Virus record (IMG/VR): IMGVR_UViG_3300036886_000009
Span: 1 to 25,605 of that record
Strand: one strand, 5' to 3'
Length of the DNA stretch: 25,605 bases
Origin: a virus
The notes beneath the pieces were generated by a model. It made no database searches. It saw only the letters and a list, made by a program, of their open reading frames with translations, and was not told the DNA's origin. Positions 8,210 to 15,223 of this stretch are shown here, in pieces. Each line of letters opens with the position of its first letter. Within the stretch, counting starts at the first letter, position 1. The translations under genes and the position numbers were made by a program.

Positions 8210-8443
8210 ATGATATGCAACTTCTGTAGAAAAGAGATTAATGAATTAGCCGGCAGGAAAGGCGTGCAGGCAGGCGAAGGCGGAGCGGTCATCTGCTATC
8301 ATTGTGTCATGTGGGCAAAGCAAGCAGTATCAGAGCCGTTCTTTGTAGACGCTAAGATGATTCACCTCAGGGACTATGTAGAGGTTAAGAATAAGCAGAA
8401 GGCAGACTTGCCACAGACTATTGAAGAAAGGATACCAGAATGA
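8210..8443 (+). CDS. Small C4 zinc-finger protein
   Basis: A 77-residue protein with C3-x2-C6 and C29-x2-C32 (CNFC and CYHC), a spacing like the ClpX-type treble-clef zinc-binding domain. The surrounding residues (GGAVICYHCV) strengthen the resemblance. A ClpX-like zinc domain in a small phage protein could mediate dimerisation or adaptor binding, but that is inference. ATG 8210 comes just after the previous stop (8206-8208), and there is no strong ribosome binding site, so translation probably depends on coupling. Its stop overlaps the next start by four bases. Confidence 0.65.
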   Translation: MICNFCRKEINELAGRKGVQAGEGGAVICYHCVMWAKQAVSEPFFVDAKMIHLRDYVEVKNKQKADLPQTIEERIPE

Positions 8444-8667
8444 AGCTGAATCATTTTATATGCCCGACATGTGGTCACGACTTCTATGTAGAAGGGTCTT
8501 ATTCAACTTGTGATGATTGTCAATGTCACTTCTATGCATCTCAATCTAAGACATGCAAGAATGCAAAGCCTATGGGATCATGTGGATATCCATTCACATA
8601 TGACCAATCACATGTTAATAATCACTTTACAATTGCTACAGATCATCATTCTGGAAGTAAATACTAA
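8440..8667 (+). CDS. Small zinc-ribbon protein
   Basis: A 75-residue Cys- and His-rich protein. C8-x2-C11 (CPTC) and C24-x2-C27 (CDDC) form a probable zinc ribbon. Three further Cys and several His residues follow, including a His-rich C-terminal end (NHFTIATDHHSGS). Function is unknown. ATG 8440 overlaps the previous stop as ATGA. It is one of four Cys-rich small proteins in this accessory region (at 2151, 8210, 8440 and 9379). Confidence 0.65.
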   Translation: MKLNHFICPTCGHDFYVEGSYSTCDDCQCHFYASQSKTCKNAKPMGSCGYPFTYDQSHVNNHFTIATDHHSGSKY

Positions 8668-8680
8668 GGAGGATTAGCAA

Positions 8681-9382
8681 TTGGATACGGAAAAAGTACT
8701 CTTAGAGCAAGCAAGTAAAATTGGTGGTCTTGAAGAGGCAACGCAAACAATAAAAATTGATGTGCATACAATTTTTCAATCTCTTGAGACGATAAAAGAT
8801 ATTGCTAACAAAAGTAATCTTTCAATTGAAAAGCTTAGTTTAAAGATAGACAATGGCATTTCAAGTAAGTTAAAGATAATAACAGATACATTAGAAACAA
8901 TTCAAAACAAGAATGAGCGAAATGGGGAGAGAAGCAGAGATAAACAGGATAGAAAAGAAGAAAAGCAGCAAGATAAATTTGAGAGAGCGGATGAAAGGAA
9001 AGAAGAAAGAATCCATAATTTAGAAGAAGATTCATGGATAGTTAAGATTCTTTCTGGCGGAACAAAGAAAGCTTTGATAGGTTTAGTCAGCCTAATGATT
9101 ATCTCTGGCATTATTTTTGCTGTGATTACAAATGCAGGATACTATATGCAGAAGAAATATACTTTCCAAGAGACTCCTGGTCTTATTAAGGAATTGGTAG
9201 AACAGGGGAAATCTGAATATCATATCCACCGCATTTCTAATAGTGAGATTATACTCCATGCAGGAAATCTTGATTTGCCTGCATGGAGGATTAATCCAGA
9301 GACGCAGCAAAAAGAGAATATGCCTTCAGTGAGAACAGAAGAGGGTTTTAACAAATATATTAAAGAAAGAGTAGTGAAGTGA
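8681..9382 (+). CDS. Coiled-coil protein with one transmembrane segment
   Basis: A 233-residue protein. It begins at TTG 8681, fixed by a perfect AGGAGG at 8668-8673 with 7-nt spacing; no ATG is better placed. Residues 1-80 are amphipathic helix with heptad-like spacing, and 80-115 is a highly charged Arg/Lys/Glu stretch. One strong transmembrane segment spans about 131-155 (ALIGLVSLMIISGIIFAVIT), followed by a 75-residue domain. Location near small membrane proteins fits a membrane-anchored accessory or lysis-related protein, but there is no holin signature. The orientation cannot be set confidently. Confidence 0.7.
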   Translation: MDTEKVLLEQASKIGGLEEATQTIKIDVHTIFQSLETIKDIANKSNLSIEKLSLKIDNGISSKLKIITDTLETIQNKNERNGERSRDKQDRKEEKQQDKFERADERKEERIHNLEEDSWIVKILSGGTKKALIGLVSLMIISGIIFAVITNAGYYMQKKYTFQETPGLIKELVEQGKSEYHIHRISNSEIILHAGNLDLPAWRINPETQQKENMPSVRTEEGFNKYIKERVVK

Positions 9383-9540
9383 GTAAGTTCAAGATAATAT
9401 ATTATAGTGAGAACTATTGTTTATATCATCAGAGGGAATGCAATAGGGGTCTTCATCCTGAATGTCCAAAGCCTATAGGAAAGCTGGAAGTCCCTTGTAA
9501 ATATTTTGTTCCAAGAAGTGAGATGCAAGACAAGAAGTGA
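9379..9540 (+). CDS. Cys-rich miniprotein
   Basis: A 53-residue protein starting at GTG 9379, which overlaps the previous stop by four bases. It has C14, C21, C29 and C40 with His residues between (CLYHQREC, HPECPKP), suggesting a small metal-binding fold. No strong ribosome binding site is seen, so coupling to the upstream gene is likely. Evidence for coding is the overlap, the uninterrupted frame and the Cys pattern; function is unknown. Confidence 0.5.
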   Translation: MSKFKIIYYSENYCLYHQRECNRGLHPECPKPIGKLEVPCKYFVPRSEMQDKK

Positions 9541-9580
9541 ATAGTGACACAAACAACGTAACAAGGGAAGGAGTAGTATT

Positions 9581-9721
9581 ATGGATGCAAGAACTATATT
9601 GATTATCATCGCGTGTATTTGTTGGGCAGTCGCAGCGCTCCCGTTGGCGACCGTAGAAGCCAGAGTCAGAACTGGTTGGCTTGGGATGTTGTTCTTTGGG
9701 ATATCCCTGTTGATTAGGTAA
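9581..9721 (+). CDS. Small membrane protein
   Basis: A 46-residue hydrophobic protein. GGAAGGAG at about 9567-9574 precedes ATG 9581 at good spacing. The residues TILIIIACICWAVAALPLA form one transmembrane segment, and a second hydrophobic stretch (GWLGMLFFGISLLI) lies at the C-terminus, so it may be a two-helix hairpin. Holin-like size and topology are possible but not diagnostic. It ends just before the strong hairpin at 9729-9762. Confidence 0.55.
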   Translation: MDARTILIIIACICWAVAALPLATVEARVRTGWLGMLFFGISLLIR

Positions 9722-9728
9722 GGAGATG

Positions 9729-9762
9729 AAATGTGCCCCTCATACTTCTGAGGGGCACATTT
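9729..9762 (+). terminator. Strong perfect hairpin, possible terminator
   Basis: AAATGTGCCCCTCA (9729-9742) pairs perfectly with TGAGGGGCACATTT (9749-9762), a 14-bp stem with a 6-nt loop. It is the most stable simple hairpin I see in the window. The T tract is only three bases and belongs to the stem, followed by AAAAAG, so intrinsic termination would be weak. It may instead be a partial terminator, an RNA processing or stability element, or a translational barrier between the accessory genes and the portal block. Confidence 0.5.
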
Positions 9763-9768
9763 AAAAAG

Positions 9769-9882
9769 ATGAATACAATAATATTACATAAGGTCATTAT
9801 TGCAATTGGAATTTTATATACCTTTGTTGTGATTGGATATGCAGTCTGGTTGTATAAGAAAGTTAAGGATGGCAAAGAATGA
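9769..9882 (+). CDS. Very small membrane protein
   Basis: A 37-residue protein starting at ATG 9769, just after the hairpin. Nearly the whole length is one transmembrane helix (VIIAIGILYTFVVIGYAVW) followed by a basic tail (KKVKDGK), which suggests a cytoplasmic C-terminus. There is no good ribosome binding site other than the stem sequence. Its stop overlaps the next start as ATGA, supporting a real reading frame. Function is unknown. Confidence 0.45.
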   Translation: MNTIILHKVIIAIGILYTFVVIGYAVWLYKKVKDGKE

Positions 9883-10007
9883 ATCTGCATGAATACATGG
9901 AATCATATTTAAGGTGGCAACAGAATTATCTAAATTTCTGCAATACTTTTTGGAGTATGTATTTGCAGAGAGTCAATGAAAGAATTAAGGAGATGACTAA
10001 TGGCTAA
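9879..10007 (+). CDS. Very small aromatic-rich protein
   Basis: A 42-residue protein between the small membrane protein and the portal. ATG 9879 overlaps the preceding stop by four bases, and its end overlaps the first eight bases of the portal gene. It is rich in Tyr, Trp, Phe, Asn and Gln (SYLRWQQNYLNFCNTFWSMY) and is probably helical. The portal ribosome binding site (AAGGAG, 9987-9992) lies inside it. Coding is supported by the overlaps only. Confidence 0.4.
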   Translation: MNLHEYMESYLRWQQNYLNFCNTFWSMYLQRVNERIKEMTNG

Positions 10008-12594
10008 GAAGATTTCAAAGGCTCTTGTCCCGATGATACCAGAGAGAAAAGGAAAGCTGACTATTGATCAACAAACTCTAGACAGCTTTATGAATGTGGC
10101 GGCTAAGCTTGGAATACAAGCTGAGAATTTAAGCAGCCAGGGATATTATGCGCTAGGCCCATTCATCACGCGCAATAGGATTGAACTTGAAGCTGCTTAT
10201 AGATCTAGCTGGCTGGTTGGTCAAGTGGTGGACTGCATTGCTGAGGACATGACTCGAGATGGAATCAATATACGCTCAGAACTCAAGCCTGACGATATCC
10301 AGAAGATACAAGTTGGATTCAGTGAGTTTGGAATATGGCACGACATCTCTATGGCAATCAAATGGGGAAGGTTATACGGAGGAGCAATAGCAGTCATCTT
10401 AATTGACGGAGCGAAGTATGATACTCCTTTGAATATAGAAGCCGTTGGAAAAGGAAAATTCAAAGGTCTTGTTATACTTGATCGTTGGATGGTGCAGCCT
10501 ACAATGGGAGACTTGATTACTGACATTGGTAAAGATCTGGGTAAGCCTAAATTTTATCAGGTGCTAGGAACATCAACTTCATTCCAGGGAGAGAAGATAC
10601 ATCATACCCGCTGTATGCGCTTCGATGGAATTGAGCTTCCTTATTATCAGAAGTTGTTTGAGAATCTTTGGGGCATGTCAGTTGTCGAGAGAATGCTAGA
10701 TCGTCTTATGGCATTTGATAGCGCTACTCAGGGAGCAGCTCAGCTTTTATATAAGGCCTACCTGCGTGTTATTAAAGTAAAGGGATTCAGGGAAGCGCTG
10801 TCTTTAGGAGGAACAAAAGAAGCAGCAGTCATTAAATGGTTCCAGTATATCCGGTTGATGCAGACGAACGAGGGAATCACAACGCTTGATGCAGAAGATG
10901 ATTTTGCAGTCCATCCATATTCTTTCGGGGGCATATCTGATATGCTGATTCAATTCGGTCAGCAGATTTCAGGAGCTACTGGAATTCCTCTTGTAAGATT
11001 ATTCGGTCAATCTCCTACAGGACTTAATTCTTCTGGAGAGTCAGATCTTAGAAATTACTATGATCATATAAACAAGCTGCAAGAGAATCAATTGAGACCT
11101 CAACTTGACAAGTTGCTAGCAGTCATGTCTATGTCAATACTTGGACATGAGCTTCCTGAAGATTTAGAGTTTGATTTCATTCCCCTGTGGCAATTGTCTG
11201 AGACAGAGAAGGCAGAGATTGCATCTACAGATTCTGACAATGTAGCAAAGCGTCATGAGGAAGGACTGATTAAAAAGTCTACGGCTTTAAAGGAGCTGTT
11301 GATTAGCAGCAGGATTACAGGAAGGTTCACAACAATAACTGAAGATGATATTAAGGATGCAGAAGAAGAAGATGCAGCTCCTCCTGCTCTTGTTCCTGGT
11401 ATGCCTGGAGCACCAGCACCGCCTGCAGGCGGAGGAGAACATAAACCTGAAGAACCTGATTCTGCAAATGAGAGGCTGGGCGGATCAAATCCAGAAAATA
11501 CAAAAGAAGGTGAAGGAAAAGATCCGATAGATAAAAACTATAAAGGAACAGATGCTCCTCCAAAGAAGAAATCTATTAAGGATAGTGTAGTGGATTTCTT
11601 TCGAGATGTATTTAAAGAATCTGAACATCCAAGGGGGCAACCTGGAAACGCTGGACAGTTTGGCCCAGGCGGAGGATCAAAATCCTCGTCTAGTTCAAAA
11701 AGTGAGGGAGAAGGTGAATCGTCTCGTCCCCGGAAAGAAAGCGAAACTAGAGGCAACAAGAAGGACAAAGTTCAGCTTGTTTCGACAAAAGTCGTAGGAG
11801 AAAAGCATATGGCAGCGAATGGTAAGCCTCTTCCGCCTCATGTTGCTTCTAAGAGGATTCCTCCAGGATGGACAAATGTGCAATACAATCCTGATCCAAA
11901 AGGCGAGCTTTTGATTATGGGATATGATAAGAAGGGTCGTCCACAAAGATTATATTCTGCTGCTCACTGGGAAAAGGCGGATGCAGAGAAATTTTCTCGA
12001 GTAGATGATTTGAATACTAACTATAATAAAGTTAAGAATGAAAATTTGAAGAATATGAAAGGACCGCAATCAGAAGCAGCAACTGTTCTGGGATTGATTA
12101 TGGATACAGGGATACGCCCGGGCGGAGAAGAAGGCTCAGGGGATTTCGCTGCCTATGGAGCAACTACTCTCGAGGGAAGACATATAAAGGTTAATGGAAA
12201 TAATGTAGTTTTAGAATTTGTTAGTGGGAAGTCGAAGGGAAAGACTAAGACAATACCTGTTACAGATCCCTCTGTAGCCAAGACTCTTATCGAAAGGTCT
12301 AAGAACGTTAAGAAAGATGAACAGATATTCTCTGTTGATGAATTCGGGTTGTTGAAGTATACAAAGTCTCTTGACGGACAGAAGTATATTACAAAAGACT
12401 TCCGGACACTGATTGGGACGAAGACAGGCATGACTGCAATGAAAGATGTAGAGAAGCCTACAGATATGAAGTCGTACAAGAAGGCTTGTATGAAAGTTGC
12501 AAAAGTAGTTGCTGAGAAATTGGGAAACACTCCTAAGATGGCATTGAAGTCTTATATCAATCCAGTGATATTCGCTGATTGGAGGATCGACTAA
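10000..12594 (+). CDS. Portal protein fused to a topoisomerase IB domain
   Basis: An 864-residue protein with two functional parts in one uninterrupted frame. Residues 1 to about 450 are a DUF1073-type portal, the dodecameric ring through which DNA enters the head (LVGQVVDCIAEDMTRDGI, GLNSSGESDLRNYYDHI). A Pro/Gly-rich linker follows (about 455-540), then E542-HPRGQPGNAGQF554 and a Ser-rich spacer. From about 590 on it matches DNA topoisomerase IB: KRIPPGWTNV at 618-627, R706 in GIRPGGEE, K744 in SGKSKG, R802 in DFRT, N843 in LGNTP and the nucleophile candidate Y852 in SYINP. The R-K-R-N-Y set and the 9-residue N-to-Y spacing equal those of bacterial enzymes such as the Deinococcus one. AAGGAG lies 7 nt before ATG 10000. 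The topoisomerase might relax DNA during packaging or ejection, or be cut free as cargo (inference). Confidence 0.9.
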   Translation: MAKKISKALVPMIPERKGKLTIDQQTLDSFMNVAAKLGIQAENLSSQGYYALGPFITRNRIELEAAYRSSWLVGQVVDCIAEDMTRDGINIRSELKPDDIQKIQVGFSEFGIWHDISMAIKWGRLYGGAIAVILIDGAKYDTPLNIEAVGKGKFKGLVILDRWMVQPTMGDLITDIGKDLGKPKFYQVLGTSTSFQGEKIHHTRCMRFDGIELPYYQKLFENLWGMSVVERMLDRLMAFDSATQGAAQLLYKAYLRVIKVKGFREALSLGGTKEAAVIKWFQYIRLMQTNEGITTLDAEDDFAVHPYSFGGISDMLIQFGQQISGATGIPLVRLFGQSPTGLNSSGESDLRNYYDHINKLQENQLRPQLDKLLAVMSMSILGHELPEDLEFDFIPLWQLSETEKAEIASTDSDNVAKRHEEGLIKKSTALKELLISSRITGRFTTITEDDIKDAEEEDAAPPALVPGMPGAPAPPAGGGEHKPEEPDSANERLGGSNPENTKEGEGKDPIDKNYKGTDAPPKKKSIKDSVVDFFRDVFKESEHPRGQPGNAGQFGPGGGSKSSSSSKSEGEGESSRPRKESETRGNKKDKVQLVSTKVVGEKHMAANGKPLPPHVASKRIPPGWTNVQYNPDPKGELLIMGYDKKGRPQRLYSAAHWEKADAEKFSRVDDLNTNYNKVKNENLKNMKGPQSEAATVLGLIMDTGIRPGGEEGSGDFAAYGATTLEGRHIKVNGNNVVLEFVSGKSKGKTKTIPVTDPSVAKTLIERSKNVKKDEQIFSVDEFGLLKYTKSLDGQKYITKDFRTLIGTKTGMTAMKDVEKPTDMKSYKKACMKVAKVVAEKLGNTPKMALKSYINPVIFADWRID

Positions 12595-12923
12595 TGTTAT
12601 TCGAAGATATGACAGTAAGTAGGGGCAGAGTTATAACAAAGGATGAAGCCCTTACAGAAGTTGAAAAATTTTCTATGGATGATGCCATACTGATAGCGTC
12701 TGTGATGGGTATTGACTTATTGCAGACAGATCCAGAAGAGTTTCACATGGGACTTAATGTTGAGCTTGAGCATGGAACTATCAATGCAGAAACGAATATA
12801 ACAAACGATGATCCTATCATGACAGGGAAGATTGCATGGGCACACCTGAATGAGATCCCTGATTATTACACTCGCCTTGCCAAAATGGAAAAGGAAGGCA
12901 AGAAATTAAAGGAGACGACATGA
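12594..12923 (+). CDS. DUF5661-family protein
   Basis: A 109-residue protein. Residues around GLNVELEHGTINAETNITND and IAWAHLNEIPDYYTRLAKME match the DUF5661 family, small phage proteins of unknown function. ATG 12594 overlaps the portal stop (TAATG) and follows GGAGG (12581-12585) with 8-nt spacing, so the five extra residues possible upstream are not used. Its N-terminus (MLFEDM, then VITKDEA) faintly recalls the shared MLLSELLK...TKDA tag and may be a degenerate copy; I do not count it as one. Confidence 0.75.
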   Translation: MLFEDMTVSRGRVITKDEALTEVEKFSMDDAILIASVMGIDLLQTDPEEFHMGLNVELEHGTINAETNITNDDPIMTGKIAWAHLNEIPDYYTRLAKMEKEGKKLKETT

Positions 12924-13099
12924 GTTACATTGAAGATCTACCAAGGGCACAGTTTGGAGAAATCAAAGAAGAACCCGATGAGGTAGTTGCTGGAACAGAT
13001 GCAGATGAGAAAGATGATGATGCTCCTGCTTCTCAGATGCTGATCGACATGCTTGGATTTGATCCAGACAAAGTTGACGACGAAGGAAACGATATCTAA
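12920..13099 (+). CDS. Small acidic protein
   Basis: A 59-residue strongly acidic protein (many Asp and Glu, including DADEKDDDAPAS and a final DDEGNDI). ATG 12920 overlaps the previous stop (ATGA), with GGAG at 12911-12914. No domain is recognised. The overlap and ribosome binding site support it as a real gene. It could pair with the basic protein encoded next, but that is only a charge-based thought. Confidence 0.6.
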   Translation: MSYIEDLPRAQFGEIKEEPDEVVAGTDADEKDDDAPASQMLIDMLGFDPDKVDDEGNDI

Positions 13100-13109
13100 G
13101 GAGAGAACA

Positions 13110-13274
13110 ATGGCAGAAGAATGGAGAGAAGGTCATGATAAATTCAGTAAGGCTAAACAGAGACGGCTTGCAAGGAACCGTGAAATTTTGATTAAAAAAA
13201 ATGTGGGTTATATTGCTCCTGTCCCAAGTAATAGTTATAAAGAAGGTTGGGAAAGAATCTGGGGGAAGAAGTGA
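13110..13274 (+). CDS. Small basic protein
   Basis: A 54-residue basic protein (KAKQRRLARNREILIKK). ATG 13110 is fixed by AAGGAG at 13099-13104; the longer reading starting at 13053 would overlap most of the previous gene and has no ribosome binding site. The stop overlaps the GTG start of the head morphogenesis gene. Composition suggests DNA, RNA or acidic-protein binding. Function is unknown. Confidence 0.6.
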   Translation: MAEEWREGHDKFSKAKQRRLARNREILIKKNVGYIAPVPSNSYKEGWERIWGKK

Positions 13275-14050
13275 CATATACATTAGATGCCCCAAAGAAT
13301 AAACCTGTTCCTATTAAGATAAAGTCAAAGGACTCTCCATTCCAGAAGTCTAAGAATATCCAGATGGGATATGAACGAGCGCTGCGTGGAGTAGCAAAGG
13401 AAGTTGGAAAGCTGATCAGGGGGTATGACCCTAAGGACTTGCTGTCTGTTGAAAGATTGAAGAGGGCGCTATACAGTTATTCAGATTTGATCGAGCCGTG
13501 GGCTAGAAAGTTAGCAGGTAAAGTAGTTGTGAGTCTTGACTATCAAGATAAGAATGCCTGGAGAAAACATACACAGAAGATGTCAGTTGCAATGCGACTT
13601 GAGTTGTTGAATACCCCTACAGGAGATGAACTACGTCAGCTTCTTGAAGACAATGTAGCTCTGATTACATCTCTACCCATAGAGGCAGCTCAGCGAGTTC
13701 ACGAATTAGTTACAGAGAGTCTAGCGACGAGTATTCGAGCAAGTGAGATTGCTACTAAGATAATGAAGACAGAAGATATAACAAAGAACAGGGCAACAAT
13801 GATTGCCAGGACAGAAGTAGCGAGGGCTTCTAGCTTATTGACTCAAGTAAGGGCAACAAATATAGGATCTGATTCTTATATTTGGAGGACTGCTAATGAC
13901 AGGATAGTCAGAGAGTCACATCGCAAGATGAATGGAAGACAAGTTAAGTGGGCAGTAGCTCCTACTTTGATAGACGGAACAACAACGCATGCAGGGCAGA
14001 TATACAACTGTAGATGTTATCCAGAACCGATTATTTCTGATCTGGAATAA
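13271..14050 (+). CDS. Head morphogenesis protein (MuF / SPP1 gp7 family)
   Basis: A 259-residue minor head protein of the Mu gpF/SPP1 gp7 family, usually associated with the portal and present in few copies in the capsid. The conserved C-terminal domain is clear: NRATMIARTEVARASSL, then IWRTANDRIVRESHRKMNG and GQIYNCRCYPEP with its paired Cys. The N-terminal half is helical. Its place after the portal is standard. I chose GTG 13271, which overlaps the upstream stop as GTGA and follows GGGGGAAG closely; a TTG at 13247 would add 8 residues but has poor spacing. The gene ends an operon-like block, since a 96-nt gap with regulatory elements follows. Confidence 0.9.
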   Translation: MTYTLDAPKNKPVPIKIKSKDSPFQKSKNIQMGYERALRGVAKEVGKLIRGYDPKDLLSVERLKRALYSYSDLIEPWARKLAGKVVVSLDYQDKNAWRKHTQKMSVAMRLELLNTPTGDELRQLLEDNVALITSLPIEAAQRVHELVTESLATSIRASEIATKIMKTEDITKNRATMIARTEVARASSLLTQVRATNIGSDSYIWRTANDRIVRESHRKMNGRQVKWAVAPTLIDGTTTHAGQIYNCRCYPEPIISDLE

Positions 14051-14060
14051 GAAAATTGAA

Positions 14061-14076
14061 GAAAACGAACGTTTTC
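14061..14076. promoter_or_regulatory. Perfect inverted repeat, possible operator
   Basis: GAAAACG-AA-CGTTTTC is a perfect 7+2+7 dyad located directly upstream of the second promoter-like element. It lacks a T tract, so termination is unlikely. As DNA it could bind a dimeric regulator; as RNA it could form a 6-bp stem with a GAAC loop. No equivalent was found next to the first copy of the promoter-like element. Confidence 0.4.
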
Positions 14077-14077
14077 A

Positions 14078-14116
14078 CAAAGTATGAAAGCAAGTATTTC
14101 TTTTATATAATAGAAG
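14078..14116 (+). promoter_or_regulatory. Promoter-like conserved element, copy 2 (before capsid module)
   Basis: This segment starts CAAAGTATGAAAGCAAG and ends with a CTTTTATATAATA block. It is the second copy of the element at 252-290. It contains a consensus -10 box TATAAT at 14106-14111, which would place the transcription start near 14118, about 30 nt before ATG 14147 and its GGAGG site. As in copy 1, the -35 position holds the conserved GTATGRAAGCARG block rather than TTGACA. The location, in the largest gene-free gap of the structural region, supports a promoter for the protease-scaffold-capsid genes. Confidence 0.65.
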
Positions 14117-14146
14117 GACTTGCTTCAGAAAACAACGGAGGATGCT

Positions 14147-15220
14147 ATGTTACTAAGTGAGTTGCTCAAAAGTTCAAAAAATTCCAAGTACATGAAAACT
14201 AAAGATGCTTCTACTGTAAGGACTATTGATTCTAGCAATTATAGTTGGGAGCATTGGGATCATGACCCTTCTTCAGGAAAATATAGTAATGAATATAAGG
14301 TAACTCATTATAAAGGATATAGAATTGTAGAATCTATCGCTGATGCTGGTATGGGATATGTAGTGATGGAAGGAAGTGGTAAACGAGGCATTGATGATGA
14401 ATTCGATTCTATGTCTGATGCAAAGAAAGTTATTGATGAACTGACAGGAACAAAAGATGCCAAGACAGAATGGTTTGTCATGGAAGAGATAACAGGTAAG
14501 ATTCTTAGTAAAGGATTCACATCTGAATCTGAAGCAGAAAAAGAAATGGCAAAGCTTCTTGCAAAAGGAAAAACAAATATCTATGTTGAAGAAGAATATG
14601 CAAGAGACTCCAAGACTGGGGACGCTACACCTCTTTGGAAACTTCAAGAAGATTTGAGGGATGCTAAAAATAAAGCAGAAAGAGACGCTATACAGAAAGA
14701 AATAAATAAAGAATTGGAGAAGATTGCCAAAGAGAATTTAAAGACTGGTGATGATCGTTATACTCAGCAGGATATAGCAGTATTGAAAAGAAGTATCCAG
14801 CAACAGAAAGAAGTGTTAGAAACAGAACTTGATCCTAAGATGAAAAAGAAAAGAGAAGGCTGGATCAAAGAATGGGAAGAAGAGATTAAAGGATTAAAAG
14901 CTAAAGACTCATACACTGGCGATCCTCTCGAACAAGGCTCCTCCAAAGAAGCAATCTCAAAGAACATCGCTATTGAACGCAATGCTGGCAAACCTGAAAA
15001 ACAAGCGATTGCCATTGCCATGAGTGAGGCGGGCAAGAGCAAGGATGACAGTGGAGTAAAGACTTCCTATTATAAAAGTTTTGAAATCAACGAAAGTCCT
15101 CATGGTTGTATTGTTATTGGGAGTGGAGATAAGAGAACTCTTTATCAGGGCAAGAATACTGAGCAGGTAAAAAAGGAAATTGATAAAGATATCACATCAG
15201 GTAAATATGATAAGAGGTAG
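14147..15220 (+). CDS. Tagged phage protein with repeated small modules
   Basis: A 357-residue protein of unknown function. It begins with the shared tag (MLLSELLK, then [10 protein letters not shown]). Two or three related segments follow: [20 protein letters not shown] with a downstream [30 protein letters not shown]; and near the C-terminus [20 protein letters not shown] with [10 protein letters not shown]. These look like diverged copies of one small alpha/beta unit. A coiled-coil middle (about 160-235) precedes a segment of the form [34 protein letters not shown], a motif common in phage structural-region proteins. ATG 14147 lies 5 nt after GGAGG (14137-14141). It is the first gene of the block that leads into the protease and capsid genes. 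Confidence 0.75.
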   Translation: MLLSELLKSSKNSKYMKTKDASTVRTIDSSNYSWEHWDHDPSSGKYSNEYKVTHYKGYRIVESIADAGMGYVVMEGSGKRGIDDEFDSMSDAKKVIDELTGTKDAKTEWFVMEEITGKILSKGFTSESEAEKEMAKLLAKGKTNIYVEEEYARDSKTGDATPLWKLQEDLRDAKNKAERDAIQKEINKELEKIAKENLKTGDDRYTQQDIAVLKRSIQQQKEVLETELDPKMKKKREGWIKEWEEEIKGLKAKDSYTGDPLEQGSSKEAISKNIAIERNAGKPEKQAIAIAMSEAGKSKDDSGVKTSYYKSFEINESPHGCIVIGSGDKRTLYQGKNTEQVKKEIDKDITSGKYDKR

Positions 15221-15223
15221 TTG

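Noticed and set aside
9726-9764. Twelve-codon frame across the hairpin
   Set aside because: Too short, start nearly touching the AGGAG site, and its sequence is explained by the hairpin arms.
10000-11350. Acb1-type anti-CBASS phosphoesterase suggested by the DUF1073 family name
   Set aside because: I see no pair of HxT/HxS motifs required for a 2H phosphoesterase; the region reads as a portal and sits in the portal position.
11800-12594. Portal C-terminal domain as a tyrosine recombinase/integrase
   Set aside because: The fold is related, but the IPPGWTNV signature, the DFRT arginine and LGNTP...SYINP fit topoisomerase IB; the HxxR box of integrases is absent, and no attachment site is seen.
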